DNA of 64,000 bases from DASPWW01 sp963841715. GTDB lineage: Bacteria; Actinomycetota; Thermoleophilia; Solirubrobacterales; 70-9. Made by a program: the position numbers and the translations under genes. Position 1 is the first letter of the stretch. Each line of letters opens with the position of its first letter. This document shows, one piece after another, positions 54,468 through 62,878 of this stretch. The notes below the pieces were generated by a model. That model searched no databases, was not told where the DNA came from, and saw only the letters and a list, made by a program, of their open reading frames with translations. The stretch lies in assembly GCA_963841715.1 (NCBI GenBank), contig CAWJDP010000003.1:372001-436000 (forward strand), given 5' to 3'.

Positions 54468-55262
54468 CTACTCGCCGGTGAACTTCGGCGGGCGCTTCTC
54501 GACGAACGCGAGCACGCCCTCGACGAAGTCCTTGCTGCGGCCCCGGTCGCGCTGCGCGTCGGCCTCGGCGTCGAGCTGGCCCGCCAGGTCGCCGTAGATA
54601 CGGCGGTTGAGCAGCTTCTTTGCGCCCGCGTAGGAGCGGGTCGGGCCGTTCGCGAGCCGCTCGAGGAGCTCGCCCGCGGCGGCCTCGAGCTGGTCGTCGG
54701 GAATGGCGCGGTTGACCAGCCCCCAATCCAGCGCCTGGGCCGCTGGAATGCGCTCGCCGAGCATCGCCATCTCGGCCGCGCGCGCGTAGCCGACGCGGGC
54801 GGGGATGAACGCCGTCGAGCCTCCGTCGGGGACAAGGCCGATGTTGACGAAGGCGAGCAGCAGATACGAGGATTCAGCGGCGAGGATCAGGTCGCAGGCG
54901 AGCGCGAGCGAGCAGCCGATCCCGACGGCGGGGCCGTTGACCGCGGCGACGACGGGCTTCGGCATCTCGCGCAGCCCCGTGATCACCGGGTGGTAGATCT
55001 CCTTCAGTCGCGCGCTGAGGTCGGGCAGGCCATCTCCGGAGTCGGAGCGCTGCTCCTTGAGGTCGGCGCCGGAGGAGAAGCCGCGGCCCGCCCCCGTGAT
55101 CAGCACGGCGCGGACGGAGTCGTCACTGCCGAGCGTCTCGACGGCGTCGCGGAGGTCGAGGCCGAACTGCTCGTTCCACGCGTTCAGCGCGTCGGGGCGG
55201 TTGAGCAGGATTCGCGCCGCCGGCCCGTCGACCGTGACGTCGATCGTCTCGTGGGAGGGCAT
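54468..55262 (-). CDS. Enoyl-CoA hydratase/isomerase family protein
   Basis: 264 residues, usual crotonase length. GAGRGFSSGADLKEQ forms the first oxyanion turn and VAAVNGPAVGIGCSLALACD the second. LVPDGGSTAFIPARVGYARA replaces the catalytic Glu pair seen in true hydratases: the position before the second acid shows D and S, so the reaction may be isomerisation or a related crotonase chemistry. The C-terminal helix has KDFVEGVLAFVEKRPPKFTG, typical of the family. It acts on CoA thioesters in fatty or aromatic acid degradation. It starts at ATG 55262. Confidence 0.92.
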   Translation of the reverse strand: MPSHETIDVTVDGPAARILLNRPDALNAWNEQFGLDLRDAVETLGSDDSVRAVLITGAGRGFSSGADLKEQRSDSGDGLPDLSARLKEIYHPVITGLREMPKPVVAAVNGPAVGIGCSLALACDLILAAESSYLLLAFVNIGLVPDGGSTAFIPARVGYARAAEMAMLGERIPAAQALDWGLVNRAIPDDQLEAAAGELLERLANGPTRSYAGAKKLLNRRIYGDLAGQLDAEADAQRDRGRSKDFVEGVLAFVEKRPPKFTGE

Positions 55263-55301
55263 ACAGGCGAACGATATCCCGGCGCCCCGAGCGCCGTCCG
55301 G

Positions 55302-57323
55302 CTATTGGCCCTTGACCCTGACCCGGAACTTCGCCGCGTCGACGAGCGTCGGGTCGTCTTCGTTCGTCGCGAAGAGCTCGAAGGAGCGCTTGCCCGACCT
55401 CGCCTGCTTCGACGCCTTCAGCGTGATCTTCAGATTCGTCGAGTCACCGAACGCAAGCACGGGCGAGAAGCGGCCCCTCTTGATCTTCTTGGTGACGTTC
55501 TTGCCGCCGGAAGTGAACTTGGCCTTGACCTTCTTGCTCTTGACGTCGCCGTCGAGGTCGACCGCGGCGGACAGCGGGCCGTCGTCCTGGACCGTGACGT
55601 TGAACTTCTGCTTCTTTCCGGCGCGGAGCTTCTTCTTGCCCTTGATCACCTGCTCCTCGTAGTCGCCGTCACCGGCGCCGTCCACGACCAGGTCGGGCTG
55701 GCCGTCGGTGAGCCTGAGCCCGCCGGAGCCGAACTGATTGTTCTTCCCGGGCGATCCGCCGTGCAGGGCCGACCCCTCGAGCACGGCCTGGATCGCGTCC
55801 GGCGACGCGCTCGAGCCCTGCGCGACGAGCGCCGCGGCGCCGGCGACATGGGGGCTCGCAGCCGAGGTTCCGGGGAAGCCCCCGCCGCAGTTCCCGGTCG
55901 AGAGGCCGAATGTCGCGTTCGAGACCCTGTCGGGACCCGAGATGTCGGGCTTGATGCGCCCGTCGATCGTCGGCCCCTGGGAGCTGAACGACTCGAGCCC
56001 GCCGTTCGAGAAGCAGTACGCGCCGACGCCGAACGCCTCCGGAGCGGTTGCGGGCTCGGCGACGCTTCCAGGGGTGACATGGCGCTCGATCGAGCCCGTG
56101 TCGGGCGAGAAGAGGTCGAGGCGGGGGGAGGCCGTTCCCGAGATTCTCTGGACCAGGAGGTCGAAGTCCTGCGTGATGCCGGAGTTCATGTAGCACAGCG
56201 TTTCGGTCGGGGGCTGGGTGCCGTTATGGACGCCCGTCGAGGTCGCGACCGTGGTGCTGCCGCTGCGCAGCAGAATGTTGAAGTCCTGGCTCGTGACCGG
56301 CCACGAATCCCATTTGAGGTCGAAGCAGTCGCGCTGGTTGTGGGGGATCGTGACCGTGTTCGTGTCGTCGCTGGGGCCGGAGGCCCAGTCGAGCAGGCCG
56401 TTCGAGTTCGCGTCGGTGAACGGGCCGCTCCAGTGACTGAGCGCGTAGTTGCCGGCCGAGTTCACCCACAGGAGCCCGTCGGCTCGCGCCCGCTCGACCG
56501 CGTCGTCGGGGGTGCCGGGACCGCCGGAGCCGTCGCCGCGCGAGGTGTTGAAGTAGGCGACCGAGTGGTTGACGATCCGGACCCCCTGGTTCTTCGCGTA
56601 CTGCTCCGCCGCAGCGAGGTCGGCGGAGCTGTCGATGCAGATCAGGTAGAGCTGGGCGTCGGGGGCCATCTCGTGGACGATCTCGGCGACGCCGGCGCCG
56701 TGGCCCTGGGCAGTGTCGTTCTCGAACCCCCCGGCGCAGTAGTTCTGGGTCGTGACCGAGCTCGGCAGGTCGCCGGAGGCCTGGCGGGCCATGTAGTTCT
56801 TGAAGTCGACGTCGATCACGGCGACCTTGACCCCGGCTCCGGTGGTGCCCTCGGCCTGTGCCTGGGCCGCGAGGGTGTTCGCGACCCCCTCGCCGGTGAT
56901 CGCGGTCGGGTACGGGATCGCCGGCGCGCGCACATCCTCGACGGCGTCGGCCTGCGCCAGCGCCGCGAGATCGCCGGGCGCGACCTCGGCCTCGAGCACG
57001 CCGGGGGCGTCGGAGCTCGCGGTCCCGCCAAGCTCGCGGACGCTGCGCTCGGCCGTGCTCGTCTCGCCGCGCCTGGTCACGACCTCGACGACGACGCGGC
57101 CGTCGCGGACACGCAGGCCCTGGCCGCGAGCGACGTGTGCCGCGTCCGCGGGCTTGGTCGTCGCGACCGCCGCCAGCGAGCCGTCCAGTCCCTGGACACC
57201 CGGCCCGCGATCCGATGCCGCCGCCGAGGCGCCCCCGGCCGTGAGCGCGAGCGCGGCCGCCACAGCCGTGGCTGCGAATGCCCTCCTTGCGCTTCCCGGT
57301 TCCATGACCCCCGTGCGCCGCAT
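55302..57323 (-). CDS. Secreted subtilisin-like (S8) protease with basic C-terminal domain
   Basis: 673 residues from ATG 57323 (GGGAGG upstream). A signal peptide (AFAATAVAAALALTAGGASA) and a propeptide-like region precede the S8 domain: D171 in VAVIDVDF, H208 in GHGAGVAEIVHE, oxyanion N292 in NSAGNY and S487 in GTSAASPHVAG. About 195 residues are inserted between N292 and S487, including cysteines. A C-terminal beta domain with KKIKRGRFSPVLAFG follows. A relative with the same tail starts at the right edge of the window. It is divergent from the zinc operon. Confidence 0.9.
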   Translation of the reverse strand: MRRTGVMEPGSARRAFAATAVAAALALTAGGASAAASDRGPGVQGLDGSLAAVATTKPADAAHVARGQGLRVRDGRVVVEVVTRRGETSTAERSVRELGGTASSDAPGVLEAEVAPGDLAALAQADAVEDVRAPAIPYPTAITGEGVANTLAAQAQAEGTTGAGVKVAVIDVDFKNYMARQASGDLPSSVTTQNYCAGGFENDTAQGHGAGVAEIVHEMAPDAQLYLICIDSSADLAAAEQYAKNQGVRIVNHSVAYFNTSRGDGSGGPGTPDDAVERARADGLLWVNSAGNYALSHWSGPFTDANSNGLLDWASGPSDDTNTVTIPHNQRDCFDLKWDSWPVTSQDFNILLRSGSTTVATSTGVHNGTQPPTETLCYMNSGITQDFDLLVQRISGTASPRLDLFSPDTGSIERHVTPGSVAEPATAPEAFGVGAYCFSNGGLESFSSQGPTIDGRIKPDISGPDRVSNATFGLSTGNCGGGFPGTSAASPHVAGAAALVAQGSSASPDAIQAVLEGSALHGGSPGKNNQFGSGGLRLTDGQPDLVVDGAGDGDYEEQVIKGKKKLRAGKKQKFNVTVQDDGPLSAAVDLDGDVKSKKVKAKFTSGGKNVTKKIKRGRFSPVLAFGDSTNLKITLKASKQARSGKRSFELFATNEDDPTLVDAAKFRVRVKGQ

Positions 57324-57375
57324 CCTACGCCTCCCGTGGCAATGGGCTGCCGTTGCCGGCCTAAACAAGATCAAG

Positions 57376-57391
57376 TCTCATTATCATTACC
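57376..57391 (+). promoter_or_regulatory. Fur/Zur-like operator before the zinc operon
   Basis: The sequence TCTCATTATCATTACC is rich in A/T in an otherwise GC-rich region. Its reverse complement holds TGATAATGA, the half-site core of Fur-family boxes. It lies 6 bp before the first codon of the permease fusion, so a bound regulator would block transcription or initiation. A Zur-type gene is encoded four genes on. The match is short and only partly palindromic. Confidence 0.5.
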
Positions 57392-57397
57392 GGGCCG

Positions 57398-59140
57398 ATG
57401 CTCGAGCCGTTCCAGCTTCCGTTCGTCCAGCGTGGCCTGATCGAGGTCCTCGTCCTCGCCGTCGGCGCCGGCGTGCTCGGGACGTGGATCGTCCTGCGCG
57501 GGCTCGCGTTCTTCTCGCACGCGGTCGGAACCGCCGCATTCCCCGGGCTCGTGCTCGCCGACGGGCTCGGGTTCGCGGCCTCACTCGGCGCGCTGGGCGT
57601 CGCGCTGGCCTTCGCTGCATTGGTCTGGGGGCTCGGGCGCCGGCGCGGCACGGCCTACGACAGCCTCACCGCGCTCGTGCTCGTCGGCTGTCTCGCGACC
57701 GGGGTGATCCTCGCAAGCGATGTCTTCCACTCCGGCTCGAACGTCGACCAGCTCCTGTTCGGGAGCCTGCTGCTCGTCAGTGGGGCGGACATCCGGCTGG
57801 CGATCGTGGGGACGGCGATCGTTCTCGTCGCCAGCTCCGTGCTCGGGCGCCGCTGGCTTGCCGCCGGCTTCGACGAGGAGGGGGGCGGCGTGCCCGGCGG
57901 GGGCGGGCTCGACGTCGCGCTGCTGGCGCTGATCGCGCTCGCGAGCGTCTCCGCGCTCACCGTCGTCGGCGCGCTGCTCGTGGCGGCGCTGTTCGTCGCG
58001 CCGGCGGCGACGGTGCGGCTGTACGCGAATCGGATCACGGCGTGGCAGATCGGAAGCGTCGCGCTTGCGGCGGTCGAGGGGGCGGCCGGACTCTGGCTTT
58101 CGGTAAAGACGAATGCGCCCCCCGGCGCGACGATCGCGACGCTGAGCGGGGTCGCGTTCGGGCTCGCGCTCCTGGGACGCGCGCTCCGTGCCCGCACCGG
58201 CGCGGCGGCGCTCGCCGTGCTCGTTGCCGCATCCGCGCTGCTCGCCGGCTGCGGCGGGTCCGACTCGGGCTCCGGCAGGCCGGTGGCGGTCGCGACTACG
58301 ACCCAAATCGGCGACTTCGTCCGTGAGGTCGGCGGCCGCGACGTCAACGTCGAGCAGATCCTCGCGCCGAACACCGATCCGCACGCCTACGAGCCGCGTC
58401 CCGACGACGTTGTCGCGACCGCCGACGCGAGGATCGTGTTCGAGAACGGCGACAACCTCGACGCGTGGATGTCGAAGGTGGTCTCCGACAGCGGCAGCGA
58501 CGCCAAGGTCGTCGACCTCGGACGATCGCTGCCGGACAAGCGCCCCGGCGAGTCGAGCGGACCCGAGGCGTCGCGCCACGACCCGCACTGGTGGCACGAC
58601 CCGCGCAACGCGGAGGCGGCTGTGCGCGAGATCGCGTCCGGGCTGGCGAGCGTCGATCCCCGGCATCGGGCGACGTTCGCGCGCAACGCTCACCGCTACA
58701 TCGCGAAGCTGCGCCGGCTCGACGCCGGCATCGCACGCTGCATACGAGAGGTCCCGGCGCCGCGGCGCAAGCTCGTCACCGATCACGACGCGTTCGGCTA
58801 CTTCGCGAAGCGATACGGGATCGACGTCGTCGGCGCCGTGATCCCCTCGCAGACGACGCAGGCGCAGCCATCGGCCGCGGATCTCAAGAACCTAGCGAGC
58901 CTCGTAAGGCGCGAGCACGTGAGGGCGATCTTCCCCGAGACCAGCCTGAGTCCGAAGCTCGCTCACACGATCGCCTCGCAGACGGGTGCGAGCGCCGGCT
59001 ACACGCTCTACGGCGACACCCTCGGCCCGGCGGGATCGAGTGGCGACACCTACGTGCGCATGGAGCGCGCGAACGCCGACGAGATGGTCAAGGGGTTTAC
59101 CGACCGGCGCCGCGGATGCCGCAGTCGGGGGATCGGATGA
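57398..59140 (+). CDS. Zinc ABC transporter permease fused to its solute-binding lipoprotein (ZnuB-ZnuA fusion)
   Basis: 580 residues in one continuous frame. Residues 1-262 are an ABC-3 permease with about eight membrane helices (SHAVGTAAFPGLVLADG, VGALLVAALFVAPAATVRL). Residues 263-580 are a cluster A-1 metal-binding protein: PNTDPHAYEPRPDD (metal His), RHDPHWWHDPRNAEAAVREI, LVTDHDAFGYFAKRYG, FPETSLSPKLAHTIA. The join contains RALRARTGAAALAVLVAASA then LLAGC, a full lipoprotein signal with C285. No ATG, GTG or TTG start lies between the domains before the signal's core. The next gene overlaps the stop. Confidence 0.85.
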   Translation: MLEPFQLPFVQRGLIEVLVLAVGAGVLGTWIVLRGLAFFSHAVGTAAFPGLVLADGLGFAASLGALGVALAFAALVWGLGRRRGTAYDSLTALVLVGCLATGVILASDVFHSGSNVDQLLFGSLLLVSGADIRLAIVGTAIVLVASSVLGRRWLAAGFDEEGGGVPGGGGLDVALLALIALASVSALTVVGALLVAALFVAPAATVRLYANRITAWQIGSVALAAVEGAAGLWLSVKTNAPPGATIATLSGVAFGLALLGRALRARTGAAALAVLVAASALLAGCGGSDSGSGRPVAVATTTQIGDFVREVGGRDVNVEQILAPNTDPHAYEPRPDDVVATADARIVFENGDNLDAWMSKVVSDSGSDAKVVDLGRSLPDKRPGESSGPEASRHDPHWWHDPRNAEAAVREIASGLASVDPRHRATFARNAHRYIAKLRRLDAGIARCIREVPAPRRKLVTDHDAFGYFAKRYGIDVVGAVIPSQTTQAQPSAADLKNLASLVRREHVRAIFPETSLSPKLAHTIASQTGASAGYTLYGDTLGPAGSSGDTYVRMERANADEMVKGFTDRRRGCRSRGIG

Positions 59141-59901
59141 GGACCGGGGAGAGCGACGTGCTCGTCGAGACACGCGACCTCGCCGCCGGGTACGGCCGCG
59201 TGTCCGCGATCGAGGGGATCAGCTTCGACGTCGAGGCCGGGCAGCGGCTCGCGCTGCTGGGGCCGAACGGCGGCGGCAAGACCACGCTGCTGCGCGTGCT
59301 GCTGCGCGAGCTCCGCCCCATGTGGGGCTCTGTAGAGATCGCCGGGCGCGCGGCGAGCGTTCCCCAGACCGAGCGCTCGCGCCTCGACTTCCCGGTCTCG
59401 GCGCTCGACGTCGCGCTGATGGGCGCGCTGCCGCGGCTTCCGTGGTGGGGGCGGCCGGGGCGAGCGGACCGCGCGGTGGCCCGCAGCGCACTCGAGCGCG
59501 TGGGGATCGCCGATCGCGCCGACGACACCTTCGGCGATCTCTCCGGAGGGCAGCGGCAGCGGGTGTTGATCGCGCGCGGCCTCGTCCAGGACGCGCGGCT
59601 TCTGCTCCTCGACGAGCCGTTCACCGGGCTCGACGTCCCCGCCGCCGCCGGGCTCGAGTCGCTGATCGCGGAGCTCGCGGAGGAGGGTCGCGGGATCGTG
59701 ATCGCGACCCACGACCTCGCCCAGGCGCGGCGCTGGGACACGGTCCTGTGCCTGAACAGGACGCAGATCGCGTTCGGCCACCCGGACGACGTCCTCGACC
59801 GCGCGGTCCTCGAGGCGACCTACGCCGGGTCGATCGTCGAGATCCCCGGGGCGCGGAGCGTCGGCGTCCTGCCCGCGCACCACCACGACCACAATCACTA
59901 G
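59137..59901 (+). CDS. Zinc ABC transporter ATP-binding protein (ZnuC-like)
   Basis: 254 residues; ATG overlaps the fusion gene's TGA. Walker A is LLGPNGGGKTTLLRVLLREL, the signature LSGGQRQRVLIARGL, Walker B LLLLDEPFTGLD, and the H-loop IVIATHDLAQARRW. The Q-loop is SVPQTER. The His-rich tail HHHDHNH could bind zinc, as in some metal transport ATPases. It would drive metal uptake through the two permease subunits flanking it. Confidence 0.92.
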   Translation: MRTGESDVLVETRDLAAGYGRVSAIEGISFDVEAGQRLALLGPNGGGKTTLLRVLLRELRPMWGSVEIAGRAASVPQTERSRLDFPVSALDVALMGALPRLPWWGRPGRADRAVARSALERVGIADRADDTFGDLSGGQRQRVLIARGLVQDARLLLLDEPFTGLDVPAAAGLESLIAELAEEGRGIVIATHDLAQARRWDTVLCLNRTQIAFGHPDDVLDRAVLEATYAGSIVEIPGARSVGVLPAHHHDHNH

Positions 59902-60756
59902 ATGCCCGACTTCCTCACAGATCCGCTGAGCCAGGAGTTCATCCGCCGGGCGCTGCTCGAGGTGCTGCTGATCTCGGTCGCGAGCGGGGCGCTCGGCTGC
60001 TGGGTCGTCTTCTACGGTGTCTCGTACGCGGCCGAGTCGCTGTCGCACGCGCTGTTCCCCGGGCTCGTGCTGGCGGCGCTCGCCGGGCTGCCGATCCTCG
60101 TCGGGGGGGTGCCCGGGATCGCGATCGCCGCGGTCGCGATCGCGATCGTCAGCCGAGCGCCGGGGATCGGGCGCGACGCGGCGGTCGCCGTCGTCGTCAC
60201 CGGCTTCTTCGGGCTCGGGGCGCTGCTCGCGCTCTCGCCCGAGTCCCCGCCGGGAATCCAGGAACTCCTGTTCGGGGACATCCTCGCGCCGTCGGACTCC
60301 GACCTGATCGTCTCGGCGGCGCTCGCGCTGTGCGTCATCGCGACCCTGGGGGCGCTCCACTGGCGCCTGCTCACGGTCGCCTTCGACCGCACCACCGCGG
60401 GCTCCGTCGGCGCGTCGGTGCGGGTCGCCGACGCCACGGTGCTCGTGCTGCTGGCGGCGGCGGTGCTCGTCGCCGCGCAGGGGCTCGGGACGCTGCTCGC
60501 GGTGGCTGCGCTGGTCGGCCCGGCCGCCACCGCGCGCCTGGTGACGCGGCGGATCGGGCCGATGATGCTCGTCTCGACGCTGCTCGGTGCCGCCGCGGGC
60601 CTAGCCGGCATCTACATCTCCTACTACGCCGGGCTAGCCGCCGGCGCGTCGATCGCCGGCTGCATCGTCGCCGCTTTCGGCGCGGCGATCGTGATCGCGT
60701 CGCTGCGATCATTCGGCGAGGAGCCGACCGCGAGGGAGAGACGGGTGGCGGCATGA
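59902..60756 (+). CDS. Zinc ABC transporter permease (second subunit)
   Basis: 284 residues, starting directly at the end of the ATPase gene. Eight membrane helices are expected; YAAESLSHALFPGLVLAALA and GTLLAVAALVGPAATARLV are the ABC-3 family blocks that contact the ATPase. It is only moderately like the permease half of the fusion gene (SHALFPGLVLA versus SHAVGTAAFPGLVLA), so the pair probably forms a heterodimer, unlike the homodimeric ZnuB of Escherichia coli. It overlaps the Zur gene by 4 bp. Confidence 0.9.
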   Translation: MPDFLTDPLSQEFIRRALLEVLLISVASGALGCWVVFYGVSYAAESLSHALFPGLVLAALAGLPILVGGVPGIAIAAVAIAIVSRAPGIGRDAAVAVVVTGFFGLGALLALSPESPPGIQELLFGDILAPSDSDLIVSAALALCVIATLGALHWRLLTVAFDRTTAGSVGASVRVADATVLVLLAAAVLVAAQGLGTLLAVAALVGPAATARLVTRRIGPMMLVSTLLGAAAGLAGIYISYYAGLAAGASIAGCIVAAFGAAIVIASLRSFGEEPTARERRVAA

Positions 60757-61196
60757 CGAAGCGAAGCGGCGAGGAGTGGGCCGAGCGCGCCCGGACCGCG
60801 CTCGCCGAGGCCGGGTTTCGCAGCGGCGGCGGCAGGCGCCAGGTCGTGGAGGTACTCGAGCGCGAGGACTGCGCGCTGACCGCGCTCGAGATCGATCGCC
60901 GCCTGCGCGGGGTCGGGCGCGCCACCGTGTACCGCGCGCTCGAGCAGCTCGAGGGACTCGGCCTGATCCAGCGCGTCGATCTCGGCGCCGACGCCGCCGG
61001 GTACGAGCGGGTCGAGCCCGGCGGCGAGCACCATCACCACATCGTCTGCGATCGCTGTGGACGCGTGGTCACGTTCGAGGACGACCGGATCGAGCGCGCG
61101 ATCGGCGCCGTCGCCAAGCGCGGCGACTTCAGCGTCTCGAGCCACGAGGTGACGCTCCGCGGCGAGTGCGCCGACTGCTCGCGCGGGTCGCGGTAA
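60753..61196 (+). CDS. zur: Fur-family zinc uptake regulator (Zur-like)
   Basis: 147 residues, ATG overlapping the permease stop. A winged helix (LTALEIDRRLRGVGRATVYR then ALEQLEGLGLI) comes first, then the metal region: HHHHIVCDRCGRVV with C99 and C102, and ECADCS with C139 and C142 for the structural zinc. With zinc bound, Zur represses uptake genes. Being the last gene of the znu operon, it probably represses itself through the box at 57376. An iron-responsive Fur is less likely given the neighbours. Confidence 0.9.
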   Translation: MTKRSGEEWAERARTALAEAGFRSGGGRRQVVEVLEREDCALTALEIDRRLRGVGRATVYRALEQLEGLGLIQRVDLGADAAGYERVEPGGEHHHHIVCDRCGRVVTFEDDRIERAIGAVAKRGDFSVSSHEVTLRGECADCSRGSR

Positions 61197-61234
61197 GGAC
61201 GCGCCACCCGGCCTCGACCGGCGGGCGAGCTTGG

Positions 61235-61387
61235 CTAGGCCCTTCTCGGGATCAGCGCGCCGATGATCCAGAACAGCGGGATGAAGATCCCGATGATGAA
61301 CATCACCCAGTGGCCCTTGCGCAGCGTGATGATCCCCAGGGTGACCAGCAGGATGAAGTACAGGATTCCGCCAATGACGATTTCCAC
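61235..61387 (-). CDS. 50-residue two-helix membrane protein
   Basis: GTG 61387 follows GGGGAG and opens a 50-residue frame: MEIVIGGILYFILLVTLGII, a KGH turn and VMFIIGIFIPLFWIIGALIP, ending PRRA. Two membrane helices with a short basic loop put both ends on the same side. The composition is strongly hydrophobic and free of the Arg-rich look of noncoding frames here. Short proteins ending FWIIGALIP-type sequences are common in actinobacteria but have no known function. It is convergent with zur. Confidence 0.7.
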   Translation of the reverse strand: MEIVIGGILYFILLVTLGIITLRKGHWVMFIIGIFIPLFWIIGALIPRRA

Positions 61388-61665
61388 TTTTGCGCTCCCC
61401 AAGTTGCGGTCGGTCGAGGCGCCAGCCTATAGCCAGTCGCTCCGCGGTCGGCTTCCGCGACGCCGGAATGCGCGGCCCGCCGTGACCATGCCGGCCCGTG
61501 GTCGAGCGCCGCGTAGGTCTCGATGAAGCGCTTGCGGCTCTAGGCCGTGCCGCGGTTGGCCTTGGTCAACCGAAACGGCTGTCTCCCTTTGGATGTCTTG
61601 GTGAGCACGAAGACCGTGGCTGGCCGGCCACAAACTGAGGGATAGCCGGCGCCAGCCCGGCCGCC
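61388..61665. other. Gene-poor gap upstream of the small membrane protein
   Basis: About 280 bp with no supported gene. It holds the promoter region for the small membrane protein (reading left) and the 3' flank of the collagen-like gene. A short inverted repeat (GGTTG/CAACC, near 61555) is visible but has no clear role. Confidence 0.4.
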
Positions 61666-62229
61666 TCACGGGACGACGAAGAAGAAGTCCTGGTTCACAA
61701 AGGTGTTTGTGTAGACCGGCGCGTTCACGGTTCCGCCCTGCGGGTCAGCGACCGGCGTCGTGCCGCTCGTATCGACCCTGTACGTGAGCACCTGAAGCCG
61801 CCCCGCGGGGCAGCCGCCGCCGCTGCTGTCCCATTCCACATGCGTCGTGTTGCCGGTGCCGGTGGTGTCGCCGCTGAAATCGGGGGTCGCAACCAGTCCT
61901 GTTTGATCGGCGTCGATGCCCGCCGCGAGCGCAATGCAGTAGGTACCGGTCGACGGCCTGGTCACGCCGGCGACGTTCTTGCTGCGCGAGACCGAGACGC
62001 CGGTGCCGTCGACGAGCCCGTAGGCGCGAGCGGTGCCGTCGGCGCCGTTCGTCCCGTTGGTGCCGGGGGGACCAGCGGGGCCGGTCGCGTTTGCGAGCTG
62101 CTTCGAGACCTCCTTCTTGATCGACTTCTTGATGCTCTTGCTGAGCCCGAGCACCGGCGAGGCAATCGCCAGCGCCGCGATCAGCGCAAGGACGATCGTG
62201 ACCGTGCTCCACGTCGGTCGCCACTTCAT
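61666..62229 (-). CDS. Secreted protein with a short collagen-like segment
   Basis: 187 residues from ATG 62229. A signal-type helix (STVTIVLALIAALAIASPVL) is followed by a basic stretch (KSIKKSIKKEVSKQL) and about six Gly-X-Y triplets (GPAGPPGTNGTNGADG). The rest is a beta-rich domain with two Cys, in TGTYCIAL and GGGCPAGR, and a final DFFFVVP. The pattern KKxVxKQLANATGPAGPxG is seen in secreted proteins of Thermoleophilia-like genomes, but the function is unknown. It may form trimers through the collagen-like part. Confidence 0.7.
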   Translation of the reverse strand: MKWRPTWSTVTIVLALIAALAIASPVLGLSKSIKKSIKKEVSKQLANATGPAGPPGTNGTNGADGTARAYGLVDGTGVSVSRSKNVAGVTRPSTGTYCIALAAGIDADQTGLVATPDFSGDTTGTGNTTHVEWDSSGGGCPAGRLQVLTYRVDTSGTTPVADPQGGTVNAPVYTNTFVNQDFFFVVP

Positions 62230-62293
62230 GGCTCTCTCTTTTCTCTCCCCTGAAACTCCGCTTTGTGCGGCCTGTGACGATCACGCTAGCGCC

Positions 62294-62866
62294 TCAGTCA
62301 ATCCCGTAGATCGCCGCGAAGCGCTCGAGGAACCGCTTCCGCCCCTCGGCCATGCAGCGATTCACCTTGGTGTATGTCCAGCCGGTGATCTCCTGGATCT
62401 CTGCGTAGCTGAAGCCCTCGGCTTTGAGCGCAAGCGCGCGGCGCTCCTGAGGCTTGAGCGCGGCGAGGGCGTCAGCGCTGAACGCGACGCGTTCGCGGCG
62501 CTCGGCGTGATCGGCGGGGTCGGCGCGCTCGCTCGCGACCGCCTCGAGCGGGTCGGGCGCGTCGGGCTCTGGCCGCCGCGCCGACCCGAGGATCCGTTCC
62601 CGCGACCGCCTCACCGCCAGCGCCTCGTGCTTGGTCACCGTGTGCATCCACGCGGCGAGTCGGGGTCGCGCGCATGCCGGCGCCTTCGTGAGCAGGATCT
62701 CGAGCGCCCGCTGGTAGGCGTCCTCGGCGTCCTCGCGACACAGCGAGTACCGCCGCGCGGTACGGCGAAACGAGTCCCCCTGGGACGCGATCAGCTCGAC
62801 GGCGAACTCGTATCGGGCGCAGCGCACACCCGGTACAACCCGCGCGGCGGATCGCGCGCCCCCCAA
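62294..62866 (-). CDS. ECF-type RNA polymerase sigma factor
   Basis: 190 residues. Region 2 covers FRRTARRYSLCREDAEDAYQ to RPRLAAWMHTVTKHEALAVR, and region 4 covers ALKPQERRALALKAEGFSYA then EIQEITGWTYTKVNRCMAEG, a helix-turn-helix. There is no C-terminal extension. The first about 17 residues (MGGARSAARVVPGV) may be upstream of the true start, as a GTG-type start nearer CARYEFAVEL would also work. No anti-sigma gene is adjacent. The subtilase lies 12 bp before it on the same strand and may be co-transcribed. Confidence 0.85.
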   Translation of the reverse strand: MGGARSAARVVPGVRCARYEFAVELIASQGDSFRRTARRYSLCREDAEDAYQRALEILLTKAPACARPRLAAWMHTVTKHEALAVRRSRERILGSARRPEPDAPDPLEAVASERADPADHAERRERVAFSADALAALKPQERRALALKAEGFSYAEIQEITGWTYTKVNRCMAEGRKRFLERFAAIYGID

Positions 62867-62878
62867 GGGCGCCCCGGG

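Noticed and set aside
53553..57440. A 1295-residue frame on the plus strand across the propeller, SpoIIAA-like, crotonase and subtilase genes
   Set aside because: It is antisense to four genes with clear catalytic or repeat motifs, and its translation has the Arg/Val/Asp-rich look of high-GC antisense.
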